64,000 bases of DNA from Clostridia bacterium (GTDB lineage: Bacteria > Bacillota > Clostridia > Christensenellales > Aristaeellaceae), in assembly GCA_017543905.1 (NCBI GenBank), contig JAFYFC010000023.1, positions 1 to 64,000 of the forward strand. Direction: 5' to 3'. A program made the translations under genes and the position numbers. Under the pieces are notes generated by a model, which did not search any database, had not been told where the DNA came from, and saw nothing but the letters and a program-made list of their open reading frames with translations. Shown here in pieces: positions 1-10,278 of the stretch (position 1 is its first letter; each line of letters begins with the position of its first letter).

Positions 1-1
1 A

Positions 2-1081
2 GGCTTCGCGCTGCGCGACAGAGACGTAATCGCAGTCACGGAATCCGTCGTCGCCCGTTCTCAGGGCAATTACGCCGGTATAAACGACATCGCAGCCGAC
101 GTAAAGGCAAAAACCGGCGGTCAGACAGTCGGCGTCATATTTCCTATCCTTTCGCGCAACCGCTTTGCCATCTGCCTGCGCGGCATCGCGTTGGGCGTAA
201 AAAAAATCGTTCTGATGCTCTCGTATCCTTCCGATGAAGTCGGAAATGAATTGGTAAGCCTCGATATGCTTGACGCATCGGGCATAAATCCGTATTCGGA
301 CCTTCTCGATCTTGCCAGCTACCGGAAATTGTTCGGAGAAAACAAGCACGAATTTACCGGCGTCGATTATGTAAAATATTACGTGGAGCTTATAAAGGAG
401 CAAGGCTGCGAAGCCGAGATCATTTTCGCAAACAATCCGCGCCGCATACTCGAGTATACCGACGTCGTCATTACCTGCGATATACATACCCGCGCGCGCA
501 CAAAGCGCATACTTAAGGACGCAGGCGCTAAGATCGTATTAGGCCTTGACGATATATTGACTGCCAGTGTAAACGGCTCTGGCTTCAACGAAAAATACGG
601 GCTGTTAGGCTCGAATAAAGCCACGGAAGAAACCATCAAGCTCTTCCCGCGCGACAGCAGCGAGCTTGTATACGATATCCAGAAACGCATACTTACCGCG
701 TGCGGCGTACATGTCGAGGTAATGGTTTACGGCGACGGCGCGTTCAAGGATCCGCAGGGAAAAATCTGGGAGCTTGCCGATCCGGTCGTTTCCCCTGCTC
801 ATACCAAAGGGCTCATAGGCACGCCCAACGAATTAAAGCTCAAGTATCTTGCAGACAACGATTTTGCGGAGTTTTCCGGCGAAGCGCTCAAGCAGGCGAT
901 CAGTGATTCCATACGCAAAAAGGACGCGAATTTGAAAGGCAAAATGGCTTCTGAGGGAACTACGCCCCGCCGTCTGACAGACCTTATCGGTTCGCTGTGC
1001 GATCTGACCAGCGGATCCGGCGATAAAGGCACGCCGGTCGTGCTCGTGCAGGGATATTTCGACAATTACACCAACGTTTGA
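2..1081 (+). CDS. CofE-like coenzyme F420-0:L-glutamate ligase family protein, 5' end cut by the window edge
   Basis: The frame is open from base 2 through the TGA at 1079-1081, giving about 359 residues with no start inside the window; the TTG at 191 is internal, because the reading continues upstream as good family sequence. The segment reading TESVVARSQGNY matches the conserved early motif of F420-0:gamma-glutamyl ligases, which add glutamate to F420-0 or related phosphate cofactors using GTP. The C-terminal half is longer than in archaeal CofE, as is usual for the Clostridia form. Since most Clostridia are not known to make F420, the true substrate is uncertain. A hairpin terminator follows at once. 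Confidence 0.75.
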   Translation, partial: GFALRDRDVIAVTESVVARSQGNYAGINDIAADVKAKTGGQTVGVIFPILSRNRFAICLRGIALGVKKIVLMLSYPSDEVGNELVSLDMLDASGINPYSDLLDLASYRKLFGENKHEFTGVDYVKYYVELIKEQGCEAEIIFANNPRRILEYTDVVITCDIHTRARTKRILKDAGAKIVLGLDDILTASVNGSGFNEKYGLLGSNKATEETIKLFPRDSSELVYDIQKRILTACGVHVEVMVYGDGAFKDPQGKIWELADPVVSPAHTKGLIGTPNELKLKYLADNDFAEFSGEALKQAISDSIRKKDANLKGKMASEGTTPRRLTDLIGSLCDLTSGSGDKGTPVVLVQGYFDNYTNV

Positions 1082-1102
1082 TTCTTCAATAGTATAACCT
1101 TC

Positions 1103-1136
1103 AAAGGGAGTCGGTGCTCACGCCGCCTCCCTTTTG
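1103..1136 (+). terminator. Terminator between the convergent CofE-like gene and hemW
   Basis: AAAGGGAG at 1103-1110 pairs with CTCCCTTT at 1127-1134, with a small inner CGG/CCG stem, and is followed by only a short T-rich stretch. It lies between two convergent genes and may act in both directions. Confidence 0.65.
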
Positions 1137-2255
1137 TCATTCAGTCGCTTCGATCAGCTTATACACGACTGCATTATGCAGCATGAATCCTTCTTCGGTC
1201 AGTTTTAAGAATCCGTCTTTTATTTCTACCAAATCCTTAAGCTGTCCGGCTGAGGCCGTAAGCTTGTTTTTTACGTTCTCTCCGAACCGCAGGGCTATAT
1301 CGTTTAACGAAACGCCGCGAGTCAGTCTGGTTTCGAGCATCAGTGTTTCTTCGAGCCTTCCGGCAGCCTTGACGGTATAGCGGTTTACATGCTGTTTTCC
1401 GCTCATGTATTCGTTGTAATACGGATTTGAAAACCTGTCTCCGTTTATAAAAGAGTGGGCGGCGCAGCCGAGGCCCAGATAATCCCCGCCTGTCCAGTAT
1501 ACCGTGTTGTGGCGGCACTCGTATCCGGGAACGGCATAATTTGAGATTTCGTACCTTTTGAAGCCAAAGCCTTCAAGCTGCCTGATTGCACGCTTCTGCA
1601 TTTCGCACACGGTGTCCTCGTCCGGCAAAACCAGCCTGCCTGCCGCTGCGTCTTGATTAAGAGGCGTATTCTCCTCGAGTATAAGACTGTAGCAGGATAT
1701 ATGTACATGTTCAAGCTGTGTCGTCAGAAATATGCTGTCCTCAAGCTGGCTAAGCGTCTGCCCCGGCAGACCGTACATAAGGTCGCAGGAAATGTTGCCG
1801 AAGCCGACATCGTGCGCCAGCATAACGCTGCGTCTGGCGTCTTCGAAGCTGTGTATGCGGCCTATCTTCTTAAGAAGCCTGTCGTCAGCGGACTGCACGC
1901 CTATCGAAAGACGGTTTATGCCCGCGTCCAGCGCGGCGCGCAGCAGAGGTTCATTAAGCGTGCCGGGATTTGCCTCCATGCTGATTTCGGCGTCTTTAAT
2001 CGGCGGGAACAATTCAAACAATCCTCCGGCAAGACGCTTAAGCTGCTCCGGCTTAAGCAGCGACGGCGTACCGCCGCCTATGTACACGGTCGATACGCCG
2101 GTTATGCCAAATTCCTTACGCGCGTCCAAGGCTTCGCCGAGCACACGAGTAATGTAGCCGTCTGCATCTGATATAATGCCCGGATACGATTCAAAGTCGC
2201 AGTACGCGCATTTTTTTACGCAGAACGGTATGTGAATATACAGTGAAGCTGTCAT
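1137..2255 (-). CDS. hemW: HemW-like radical SAM protein (heme chaperone, formerly coproporphyrinogen III oxidase-like)
   Basis: The 372-residue protein begins with the HemW hallmark IHIPFCxxKCxYCDF, whose Cys12, Cys16 and Cys19 would bind the [4Fe-4S] cluster, followed by the GGGTPS SAM-binding segment and the EANPGT motif. HemW proteins are now seen as heme-trafficking factors rather than oxidases. Length is normal for the family. Its ATG overlaps the end of lepA by four bases, so the two are translationally coupled, an order common in Firmicutes (lepA-hemW, often ahead of hrcA-grpE-dnaK). No hrcA follows here; the next gene downstream is convergent. Confidence 0.92.
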   Translation of the reverse strand: MTASLYIHIPFCVKKCAYCDFESYPGIISDADGYITRVLGEALDARKEFGITGVSTVYIGGGTPSLLKPEQLKRLAGGLFELFPPIKDAEISMEANPGTLNEPLLRAALDAGINRLSIGVQSADDRLLKKIGRIHSFEDARRSVMLAHDVGFGNISCDLMYGLPGQTLSQLEDSIFLTTQLEHVHISCYSLILEENTPLNQDAAAGRLVLPDEDTVCEMQKRAIRQLEGFGFKRYEISNYAVPGYECRHNTVYWTGGDYLGLGCAAHSFINGDRFSNPYYNEYMSGKQHVNRYTVKAAGRLEETLMLETRLTRGVSLNDIALRFGENVKNKLTASAGQLKDLVEIKDGFLKLTEEGFMLHNAVVYKLIEATE

Positions 2256-4072
2256 GTATCCATTTTAAGCACTGCCATGAACGCTTCGCTGGGCACTTCC
2301 ACGCTGCCCACCTGACGCATGCGTTTTTTGCCTTCCTTTTGCTTTTCAAGCAGCTTCTTTTTACGTGTGATGTCGCCGCCGTAGCATTTTGCAAGCACGT
2401 CCTTGCGCAGGGCCTTGACCGTCTCGCGCGCGATTATTCTGCCGCCGATCGCCGCCTGTATCGGGATTTCAAAAAGCTGGCGCGGTATTGCGTCTTTAAG
2501 TTTCTCCGCAATCGAGCGTCCGCGCGCATATGCCCGGTCTCGATGCACGATTATGGACAGAGCGTCGCAGGTTTCGCCGTTAAGCAGCATGTCCAGCTTG
2601 ACCAGATCGCTTTCGACATAGCCCTTAAGCTCGTAATCAAAGCTCGCGTAGCCTCTTGTACGGCTTTTAAGCGTATCGAAAAAATCGTATATGACTTCGT
2701 TCAGCGGTATGTCGTATGTGAGCGAAACACGACCACCGTCTATGTATTTCATATCGCGAAAGGTTCCGCGCCGTTCCTGGCACAATTCCATTATCGCGCC
2801 TGTATAATCCGACGGCGTGATCACGTGCGCGTCGACTATCGGCTCCTCCATATGCTCGATTTCGTTGATCGACGGCAGGTTTGTGGGATTGTCGATGCTG
2901 AGCATCGTGCCGTCGGTTTTAAGTACATGGTATACGACTCCGGGCGCAGTGGTGACTAAATCAAGGTCGAATTCACGCTCAAGGCGCTCCTGAATTATCT
3001 CCATATGCAACAGCCCCAGAAAGCCGCAGCGAAAGCCGTAACCGAGAGCGGTGCTCGTCTCAGGCTCAAAATGTAGCGAGGCGTCGTTCAGCCGCAGACG
3101 CTCCAATGCGTCCTTCAGCGTTTCGTAATCGGCTCCGTCTGCGGGATATATGCCGCAGAACACCATGGGCTGAACGGGCTTATAACCGGGCAGCGGCTCG
3201 TCTGCGGGGCTGTCCGCGCCGGTTATCGTGTCGCCCACGCGAATATCGGCTATATCCTTGATCGAAGCCGCGATATAACCCACGTCACCGGCTCTGAGTT
3301 CACCCGTGGGCAAATAGCCGCCCGGCAGAAACGCGCCGCATTCCGTAACGTCGAATTCCTTGCCGCACGCCATCATGCGTATGCGGTCGCCAACCCGCAC
3401 GCTGCCTTCTTTTATACGTACAGACGATATGGCGCCCCTGTAATTGTCGTAATAGCTGTCAAATATCAGCGCTTGCAGAGGCTTCAGCGGGTCTCCCTCC
3501 GGACAGGGCACTTTTTTGACGATCTGCTCGAGTACGTCTTCAATGCCTGTTCCGATCTTCGCGCTTATAAGCGGACATCCGTCTGTGTCGAGCCCGATTT
3601 CGTCCTCGATTTCGTTCCTGACCACTTCAGGCTGGGCGCTCGGCAGATCTATCTTGTTTATGACCGGCAGTATTTCAAGATCGTGATCCAGCGCAAGATA
3701 AACGTTCGCAAGCGTCTGCGCTTCGATTCCCTGCGTCGCGTCCACGACCAAAACAGCGCCTTCGCACGCCGCCAATGCGCGGGAAACCTCATACGTGAAA
3801 TCCACGTGACCGGGAGTGTCGATGAGATTCAGCACATATTCTTTGCCGTCTAAAGAGGTATACGGCATGCGCACCGCTTTTGATTTTATGGTTATGCCTC
3901 TTTCGCGTTCGAGCTCCATGCTGTCAAGCACCTGCTCGGTCATGTCTCTGTGAGCCATGACTCCGGTTTTCTCGAGCAGCCTGTCCGCAAGAGTGGATTT
4001 TCCGTGGTCTATATGCGCGATTATGCAGAAGTTTCTGATTTTTTCAAGCTTAGGATCTGTAGCTAAAGCCAA
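2252..4072 (-). CDS. lepA: Elongation factor 4 (LepA), back-translocating ribosomal GTPase
   Basis: The 606-residue product has the full LepA order: G1 AHIDHGKST near residue 20, G2 RGIT, G3 DTPGH, G4 NKID, then domains II, III and V and the LepA-specific C-terminal domain with [21 protein letters not shown]. LepA acts on the ribosome in the cytoplasm. The start codon is TTG at 4070-4072, supported by a strong GGAGGG eight bases upstream and by alignment of the N-terminus with the family. It is the first gene of the lepA-hemW unit. No sequence oddity other than the TTG start. Confidence 0.97.
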   Translation of the reverse strand: MALATDPKLEKIRNFCIIAHIDHGKSTLADRLLEKTGVMAHRDMTEQVLDSMELERERGITIKSKAVRMPYTSLDGKEYVLNLIDTPGHVDFTYEVSRALAACEGAVLVVDATQGIEAQTLANVYLALDHDLEILPVINKIDLPSAQPEVVRNEIEDEIGLDTDGCPLISAKIGTGIEDVLEQIVKKVPCPEGDPLKPLQALIFDSYYDNYRGAISSVRIKEGSVRVGDRIRMMACGKEFDVTECGAFLPGGYLPTGELRAGDVGYIAASIKDIADIRVGDTITGADSPADEPLPGYKPVQPMVFCGIYPADGADYETLKDALERLRLNDASLHFEPETSTALGYGFRCGFLGLLHMEIIQERLEREFDLDLVTTAPGVVYHVLKTDGTMLSIDNPTNLPSINEIEHMEEPIVDAHVITPSDYTGAIMELCQERRGTFRDMKYIDGGRVSLTYDIPLNEVIYDFFDTLKSRTRGYASFDYELKGYVESDLVKLDMLLNGETCDALSIIVHRDRAYARGRSIAEKLKDAIPRQLFEIPIQAAIGGRIIARETVKALRKDVLAKCYGGDITRKKKLLEKQKEGKKRMRQVGSVEVPSEAFMAVLKMDT

Positions 4073-4111
4073 AATTAATCCCTCCGTTTAATGGAAAAGT
4101 ATAACTGTTCT

Positions 4112-5464
4112 TTAGTCTCTGGAATACCGCGCGATGAGATACGGCACATAGTTGGTATCGTAGAAGATACGTCCCGCGACGTCAGCGTAAACCGCGTACT
4201 CGCTGCCCACGTTGAAGCGTCCGACGTTTGACTGGTTTTCAAGCGCGACAAGCTTTACGTCCGCGTCGTTGCCTACGTTCATTATGGCGTAGGTCGTGCC
4301 GTTTTCGGTATACAGATTTACGATCTTTCCGATGCACAGGAACACGCGTCCGTTCCATTGCTGGTAATACATCTTGAGCTGTGCGTAGTCCATAGTCCAG
4401 GCGTTGCGCGTATACTCAGCTTTGGCGGGCAGATAGTTTACATAGAAGGAAATCGCGCTGTCGCGTCTTCCGTCCATAGTAGCCTTGAAGGATACAAGGT
4501 TCTTGCCGTATGTTCTGAATCTCGCCTTGAATTCGAACGATCCGGTAGACTGGTCCAAAACAAGGCTGCCCTTTTCGTATTCGCTTTCCACGACTATCCA
4601 AGCGCCCGGCTCTGTGCGCCCCTTTATAGTCATAATGGATTGCGTGCTCGTATACACTACGGATGACGCGACTTCAAGATTAATGTCCATTTCCTCGCGG
4701 TAGAAGGTAAGGTCGCGCCTTGCCTCGCGGTGATTGGGAGTGCGCACTATTATCGAAATATTGTTTTCTCCTATAGGCTGGATATTAAGCGTAAGGGCAA
4801 GATTGCCGCTTCTGTCGACCTGCGCCGAAACGTCTTCGCCGTTGATTATCACCTGACTGCCGTATACGACCTTCATGGAAAGTCCCGTCTGTGAAGTGAT
4901 TACGGTGTTGTACGGTTTTTCCGGTTCGGTTATCGTTATGGGCGCTTCCGGTACGTCGACCTTCACGGAAAATACCGGAATCCGTGTCTTTTTGCCGGTT
5001 GAGGAAATATATATCGGAGAAAACGTAATCGTCGCCGAATCGGTATTGACCGGATCGTTTTCAAACCAGATACTGTCTTCAAATTCGACGCGCGCGATAC
5101 CGCCCGAAAACATATAGCTTCTGCCGAGCTCTTCTATATATATGCAGTCGCCGTCTTTGCCGAAAAAGGTAAGCGCGTGTCCCTGCGTACCGTTTTCAAG
5201 GGTTATCGTTTCGATTACCTGCTTGACATATTCTTTCGTTATGCGTTCGTTTGTGCGGGCATAGTAGATGCGCATCACGATAAACGTGATGACTGACAGC
5301 GTGACGAGCACGCCTAAAGCAACCAAAAGCGCGCGCAGCGCTATCGTTTTGACCGGCAGCTTGTCTTCAGTGCCGACTTTGTCGTTATATGTAAGCGGCA
5401 GCCCGCATTTGGGGCATTTGCTCATATACGCCTTTATCGTGGCGTCACATTTGGGGCAGGTCAA
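4112..5464 (-). CDS. Zinc-ribbon, single-pass membrane protein of unknown function
   Basis: I do not recognise a named family. From the proposed TTG start at 5464 it has 450 residues. It opens with a zinc ribbon (CPKCDATI, then CPKCGLPL), then a short charged stretch and one membrane helix (about residues 40-65, ALRALLVALGVLVTLSVITF), and a long exported region that looks like several beta-sandwich modules (repeated ITxx, GENNI and VVY strands). A start at the ATG at 5479 is possible, but the only good Shine-Dalgarno, GGAGG, lies just after that ATG and eight bases before the TTG. The arrangement resembles zinc-ribbon envelope sensors, which is inference. Confidence 0.72.
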   Translation of the reverse strand: MTCPKCDATIKAYMSKCPKCGLPLTYNDKVGTEDKLPVKTIALRALLVALGVLVTLSVITFIVMRIYYARTNERITKEYVKQVIETITLENGTQGHALTFFGKDGDCIYIEELGRSYMFSGGIARVEFEDSIWFENDPVNTDSATITFSPIYISSTGKKTRIPVFSVKVDVPEAPITITEPEKPYNTVITSQTGLSMKVVYGSQVIINGEDVSAQVDRSGNLALTLNIQPIGENNISIIVRTPNHREARRDLTFYREEMDINLEVASSVVYTSTQSIMTIKGRTEPGAWIVVESEYEKGSLVLDQSTGSFEFKARFRTYGKNLVSFKATMDGRRDSAISFYVNYLPAKAEYTRNAWTMDYAQLKMYYQQWNGRVFLCIGKIVNLYTENGTTYAIMNVGNDADVKLVALENQSNVGRFNVGSEYAVYADVAGRIFYDTNYVPYLIARYSRD

Positions 5465-5493
5465 AGGGTATACCTCCATTATGCTTTGATTTT

Positions 5494-5522
5494 ATTATAC
5501 CCTGCCGCGCATTAAAAAACAA
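5494..5522 (-). promoter_or_regulatory. Sigma-A promoter of the zinc-ribbon membrane protein gene
   Basis: On the minus strand, TTGTTT (5517-5522) and a perfect TATAAT (5494-5499) are 17 bases apart. Transcription would start near 5487, only a few bases before the ATG at 5479, which also favours the TTG start at 5464. Confidence 0.7.
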
Positions 5523-5580
5523 GCGCAAACCGTATGAGTACACCCGAACATTTGCGGCCAAATTCAAATTAACATCATAT

Positions 5581-5611
5581 TTACAACAAGCATCCGAGCT
5601 TGTGCTATAAT
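5581..5611 (+). promoter_or_regulatory. Probable promoter of the XpaC-like gene
   Basis: TATAAT at 5606-5611 with a weak TTACAA at 5581-5586 (19-base spacing). It sits inside the extended open frame that begins at a TTG at 5600, so that upstream start cannot be the real one. Confidence 0.5.
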
Positions 5612-5641
5612 AGATTGGATTATTGTGTGAGCGAGGATGCT

Positions 5642-6673
5642 ATGGAAGGCAAAAGCTACAATTCAGATAACGATAATATGGGCGCTGGCCGCGCGCCGTA
5701 TAACCGTCCCGATACGCTGAAGAAAAACAATACCAATCCCATCTTCAGCGATAAGCGCGCTATAGCAGGGCTGGTTATGCTGTTTATACCCGGTCTGCGC
5801 ATTTTTGGTCTAATACTTCTGCTCAGCCGTGCCCTCAAATACATGAACTTCAGCGGCAAAAACTGGATTTGGATCGCGTTTTTCTCTTTTCTGTTTTTCG
5901 GCGGCGGCTTAAGCGAAATGTTCGGCTGGATCAGCAATCTGGTGCTGCCGCTCACGCTGCTTGCGGGCGCTGTACTGGGCGGATACGCGTTTTTCAAAAA
6001 ACGAAGCGAGCGCTATGACGATTATTTGTCCTATATAGGCAGCCGCGACTGCGTGGATATGGATTCGCTTATGAGCGCGATCGGCGTCAGCGAAGCGCAG
6101 CTGAAGCGCGACATAAAATCCATGCGCTCCCGTAAGCTTCTGCCAAAAAGCGCATATATCGACCTCGGCCACAGACTTGTGGTCATAAACGAAGCGGGAA
6201 GACCGGCGGAAGCGCCCGGCAAGGCAACGGCAAACGAAAACCAGGCTGAGGGCAGGGTGCCCTCCTCTGCCGGATACGAAAAGATACTTGCCGAAATCAG
6301 GCGTCTGAACGACGAAATCGACGACGGTGAAATGTCCGCGAAAATCGACCATATAGAAGCGACTACAGCGAATATTTTCCATCTTGTACAGCAAAAGCCG
6401 GAGCGCGCGGCCGAGATACAGTCCTTCCTTGAATACTATCTTCCCACGACTCTCAAGCTGCTCAGCCGTTATGCGCAGCTTGAAAGGCAGAAAACCTACG
6501 GCGGCGAAAACATTCGATCTTCCATGCAGCGCATCGAAGGCGTTATGGACAAGGTGGTCGAAGGCTTCGATACGCAGCTTGACCGTCTATTCAAAAGCGA
6601 CGCAATCGATATTACCAGCGAAGTGAATACGCTCGACAAAATGATGCGCATGGAGGGGCTCGCAAAGAAATAG
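5642..6673 (+). CDS. XpaC-like (5-bromo-4-chloroindolyl phosphate hydrolysis family) membrane protein
   Basis: The 343-residue protein has a short polar N-terminus, two or three membrane helices between about residues 35 and 110 (LVMLFIPGLRIFGLILL, then WIAFFSFLFFGGG, then a third), a winged-helix-like segment around SLMSAIGVSEAQLKRDIKSM, and a C-terminal helical domain (ILAEIRRLNDEI to the end) matching the XpaC family often found beside TelA-like proteins. The ATG at 5642 is chosen because the in-frame TTG at 5600 lies upstream of the -10 box; a GAGCGAGGA stretch precedes the ATG. Biochemical role unknown; the family name comes from a screening phenotype. No toxic-anion-resistance partner is adjacent here. 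Confidence 0.75.
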   Translation: MEGKSYNSDNDNMGAGRAPYNRPDTLKKNNTNPIFSDKRAIAGLVMLFIPGLRIFGLILLLSRALKYMNFSGKNWIWIAFFSFLFFGGGLSEMFGWISNLVLPLTLLAGAVLGGYAFFKKRSERYDDYLSYIGSRDCVDMDSLMSAIGVSEAQLKRDIKSMRSRKLLPKSAYIDLGHRLVVINEAGRPAEAPGKATANENQAEGRVPSSAGYEKILAEIRRLNDEIDDGEMSAKIDHIEATTANIFHLVQQKPERAAEIQSFLEYYLPTTLKLLSRYAQLERQKTYGGENIRSSMQRIEGVMDKVVEGFDTQLDRLFKSDAIDITSEVNTLDKMMRMEGLAKK

Positions 6674-6734
6674 CTCTCCCTCATGCATTTGTCCACAGTG
6701 CCAACTCTTTGACCATAAAATATGGAGGTTTTCG

Positions 6735-9167
6735 GTGTTCACACGTACAAAAGCCGTTTCCGGTATCGACGATAAAATCAGAATAAGCTGGGCTTATGAC
6801 GGTCAGGCGGATTTCTTCCGCTTGCTTTGGTCCGACAGAAAAACCGCGAATATGCGCATGCGTCCAATTTGGGAAGGCAGCGCCTGCGAATACACCTACT
6901 GCCGCACGACAGCCATTCCGCATTACTTCCGTCTGCAGGCCTTAAGCGACAGCGAAAACGGCGAAACGCTGCTTGCAGAATCAGAGTTGTTTTCAAGCGC
7001 AAAGCAGCCCCACGAGCTTGCGCAGCTCGAAACGCTCGACCGCGGGCTTGCCGCATTCAAAACAAACGAGGGCGTATTTCTTACATGGCGGCTGTTCAGA
7101 CATGAGGTACACGGTTTTAATAAGACCGGCCTCACCGGCGCGGATTTTTATGTGTACCGCAACGGAAAGCAAATATCCTTCGTTTCCGGCAGTACGAATT
7201 TTATCGACGCGGACGGATCGCTCTCAGATAAGTATTCGGTCGCTGCGGTATACGAAGGCAAAACCGAGCCTCCCTGCGACGAAGTAAAGGTTTGGCCGGG
7301 CAATTACATACCTATACCGTTAAGGCAGCCCGAAGGCGGTACTACTCCGAAGGGAGAAGCATTTGTATATCACGCCAACGATCTTTCAGTCGCCGACGTG
7401 AACGGAGACGGACGGCTCGAATACATACTTAAATGGGATCCCTCCAATTCGAAAGACGTATCGCAGAAGGGTTATACCGGTCACTGCATAATAGACTGCT
7501 ATACGCTTGAAGGCGCGCTTCTCTGGCGGCTCGACATGGGCGCGAATATCCGCGCAGGCGCGCATTACACGCAGTTCATGGTGTATGATTTTAACGGCGA
7601 CGGTAAGGCCGAAATGGCTGTCAAGACCGCTCCCGGCACACGCATGACTGTATATAACGCTGACGGCAGCGTAAAAAGCTGTGAATATATAACTATTCCG
7701 GAAAGCGACATCGCCGCAGGTTATTCGAACGACGATAATTATGTATGCTCTGCAGAGGACTACCGCGAGCATCTGATAGACCTTTTCGTTAACTGGCAGG
7801 AACATCCGGAGGTCAAAGCGCACCGCTGGCCCCAGACGCTTGAGGAATGCTTCGGTATCGATAAGAAGTATGTTTACCCGCTCAGACGTAAAAACGCCCA
7901 GCGCCTTGCAGATTATTATATAGACGAATACGCTCCCTCGCGTTCTCCAAAAAACCGCCTGCGTGAATTTGAAGGCTTTGTCTATTCAGGTCCTGAGTAT
8001 CTTTCCATGTTTGCGGGCGACGGCAGCGAAATACAGACTGTCGCCTTCCCCTTTCCCCGCATTGACGACGGGCTCATGTGGGGCGATTACAGCTGGAACC
8101 GAATCGAACCCTGCAACCGCGTGGACAGGTTCCTGTCGGGCGTCGCATATCTTGACGGCAAGCGCCCGCATCTTATTGTCTGCCGCGGTTACTATACGCG
8201 CACCTGTATCTGCGCGCTTGAGTTTTTTGAAAACAAATTTAACGAAGTGTGGCGCGCCGACAGCGGCTGGGTGCCGATGCGCAATCCCTTCGCGCCCACT
8301 CCCGTCGGAACTCCCGGTCTCGATCCCAAATACGGCTTCATTGCATCTCAGGGCAATCATTCGCTTTCCGCCGCCGATGTGGACGGCGACGGGCGTGACG
8401 AGATAATTTACGGTGCGTGCGTGCTCGACGACGACGGCAGCGTGCTTTACAGCGGTCAGGGCTTCCGTGCCGACGGCGCTTATATGAACTGGGGACACGG
8501 AGACGCCATGCAGACCGCAGTTATAGACCCCGATCTTCCCGGGCAGCAGATAATGCACGTGTTCGAGGAAGGAAGCGTATCGCCATACGGTGAAGCTTTG
8601 GTCGAAGCCGAAAGCGGGCGCGTCATATACGGCGAAAGCGCGGATACCGATCTCGGTCGCTGTATGACCGGGCAGCTCGACCCGAATACGCGCGGTCTGC
8701 AGGTATGGGTCAGAAACGTACGTGACTGCAGGGGCAACGTTCTGAATATCCCTATGCCCGGAACGAATACCGCTATTCGCTGGGCGTCTGATTTGACCAC
8801 ACAGGTCACGGACGGCGTCGATTACGTGCACGGCAGACACACGGGAATAATAAACGATCCCGTACACGGAATACTTTTGTCTCCCGAAAATACGTCGACG
8901 AACAATTCGACTAAGGGAAATCCCTGCCTTATCGCCGACGTGATAGGCGATTTCCGCGAAAACCTGATACTGCGTTCCTCTGACGACAGCGAGCTCAGGA
9001 TATACGTAAATACCAGTCTCACAAATCACAAGCTTTATACGATGCTGCACGACGTACAGTACCGCTGCGGCGTCGCCTGGCAGAACAACTGTTATAATCA
9101 GCCCGTATATCCGTCGTTTTATTACGGCTCAGACATGGATTTCGAAGACGTATTCAACCGGCTTTGA
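6735..9167 (+). CDS. Rhamnogalacturonan lyase, polysaccharide lyase family 11 (YesW/YesX type)
   Basis: The 810-residue enzyme shows the PL11 layout: an N-terminal beta-sandwich (residues 1-200), then an eight-bladed propeller with repeated calcium loops DVNGDGRLE, DFNGDGKAE and DVDGDGRDE. It cleaves the rhamnose-galacturonate backbone of pectin RG-I by beta-elimination. The start is GTG at 6735 with GGAGG seven bases upstream. There is no signal peptide, so it probably acts in the cytoplasm on imported fragments, unlike the secreted YesW of Bacillus. It begins the rhamnogalacturonan locus and is followed after 43 bases by the GH105 gene, with which it forms a transcription unit ending at the terminator near 10300. 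Confidence 0.93.
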   Translation: MFTRTKAVSGIDDKIRISWAYDGQADFFRLLWSDRKTANMRMRPIWEGSACEYTYCRTTAIPHYFRLQALSDSENGETLLAESELFSSAKQPHELAQLETLDRGLAAFKTNEGVFLTWRLFRHEVHGFNKTGLTGADFYVYRNGKQISFVSGSTNFIDADGSLSDKYSVAAVYEGKTEPPCDEVKVWPGNYIPIPLRQPEGGTTPKGEAFVYHANDLSVADVNGDGRLEYILKWDPSNSKDVSQKGYTGHCIIDCYTLEGALLWRLDMGANIRAGAHYTQFMVYDFNGDGKAEMAVKTAPGTRMTVYNADGSVKSCEYITIPESDIAAGYSNDDNYVCSAEDYREHLIDLFVNWQEHPEVKAHRWPQTLEECFGIDKKYVYPLRRKNAQRLADYYIDEYAPSRSPKNRLREFEGFVYSGPEYLSMFAGDGSEIQTVAFPFPRIDDGLMWGDYSWNRIEPCNRVDRFLSGVAYLDGKRPHLIVCRGYYTRTCICALEFFENKFNEVWRADSGWVPMRNPFAPTPVGTPGLDPKYGFIASQGNHSLSAADVDGDGRDEIIYGACVLDDDGSVLYSGQGFRADGAYMNWGHGDAMQTAVIDPDLPGQQIMHVFEEGSVSPYGEALVEAESGRVIYGESADTDLGRCMTGQLDPNTRGLQVWVRNVRDCRGNVLNIPMPGTNTAIRWASDLTTQVTDGVDYVHGRHTGIINDPVHGILLSPENTSTNNSTKGNPCLIADVIGDFRENLILRSSDDSELRIYVNTSLTNHKLYTMLHDVQYRCGVAWQNNCYNQPVYPSFYYGSDMDFEDVFNRL

Positions 9168-9210
9168 GAAACATGGGGATATTGAATAATTTATAAAGCG
9201 AGGTATTAGC

Positions 9211-10263
9211 GTGGATTACAATAAACTTGCCGACAAGGTACTCGACCTGCTCAAGCACGCAGACGGAAACGATCCCTCCCGCGGACATCTCACGATGAAC
9301 AACTGGGAATGGCCCACCGGTGTAGCGCTTTACGGAATCTACAAAACTTACCAGCAAAGCGGCGACAAAAAGATACTCGATTATCTGACCGCTTGGTATG
9401 ACGACTTCCTTTCACGTCCTGAAAAGCCGCACAGAAACGTAAATACCGTCGCGCCTGCGCTTGCGCTGACCTGCCTGTACGACGAGACCCGCAATCCGGC
9501 GTATCTATCCGAAATCGAAGGCTGGATCGACTGGGTAATAAACGAAATGCCGCGCACGGATTACGACGGTCTGCAGCACTGCACGGTATGGAACAAGCAT
9601 TACGAGCAGCTCTGGTGCGATACGCTGTTCATGGTATGTCTGTTCCTTGCCAAAGCAGGCACTGTTCTTGGGCGCGAAGAGCTTATCGAGGAAGCGGAGT
9701 ATCAGTTCCTGATTCACGTAAGATACCTTCAGAACAAAATAACCGGCCTGTTTTACCACGGCTGGACGTTCGACGGCAGGAACAATTTCGCCGGCGCGTT
9801 CTGGGCGCGCGGCAACGCGTGGTTTACAGTGGCGGCAATAGAGCTTTACGACATAACCAAGCGCACAAACGCCGCTATGCGCATGATCAGGTCCGCTTGG
9901 CTGGATCAGGTGCTCGCGCTGTGGAAGCTGCAGCGTGTAAACGGCCTTTTCACCACTCTGATAGACGTCGAGGAAACCTACTGCGAAACCAGCGCGACGG
10001 CAGGCATAGCATACGGCGTACTGAAGGGCGTACGGCTGGGCTGGCTGACAGATAAGAAGTATAAAGAAATGGGCGAGCTTTCAGCGCGTGCCGTCATATC
10101 ACAGATAGACGAAAACGGCGCCGTACAGGGCGTTTCCGGCGGCACCGGTATGGGACATACGCTCGATCATTACAAAAACATCATAGTTACCCCCACCGCT
10201 TACGGTCAGGGGCTCACGTTCCTTATGCTGACCGAGCTTATGCTGAATCCCCTGCAGGATTAA
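9211..10263 (+). CDS. Unsaturated rhamnogalacturonyl hydrolase, GH105 (YteR/YesR type)
   Basis: The 350-residue protein is a GH105 (alpha/alpha)6-barrel hydrolase that removes the unsaturated galacturonyl unit left by RG lyases. Family landmarks are NNWEWPTGVALYG near residue 31, LWCDTLFMVCLFLAKAG near residue 134, FWARGNAWF, and ETSATAGIAYGVLKG near the end. It has the usual single-domain length and no signal peptide, so it is cytoplasmic. The GTG at 9211 follows a GCGAGG ribosome site. It directly processes PL11 products, so the pair is a coherent two-step pathway. A strong terminator follows. Confidence 0.92.
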   Translation: MDYNKLADKVLDLLKHADGNDPSRGHLTMNNWEWPTGVALYGIYKTYQQSGDKKILDYLTAWYDDFLSRPEKPHRNVNTVAPALALTCLYDETRNPAYLSEIEGWIDWVINEMPRTDYDGLQHCTVWNKHYEQLWCDTLFMVCLFLAKAGTVLGREELIEEAEYQFLIHVRYLQNKITGLFYHGWTFDGRNNFAGAFWARGNAWFTVAAIELYDITKRTNAAMRMIRSAWLDQVLALWKLQRVNGLFTTLIDVEETYCETSATAGIAYGVLKGVRLGWLTDKKYKEMGELSARAVISQIDENGAVQGVSGGTGMGHTLDHYKNIIVTPTAYGQGLTFLMLTELMLNPLQD

Positions 10264-10278
10264 GCTGCTATCCTTCAA

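Noticed and set aside
7986..9050. A 354-codon antisense frame over the PL11 gene
   Set aside because: The plus-strand gene has calcium-loop repeats and a full-length family match; the antisense frame has nothing recognisable.
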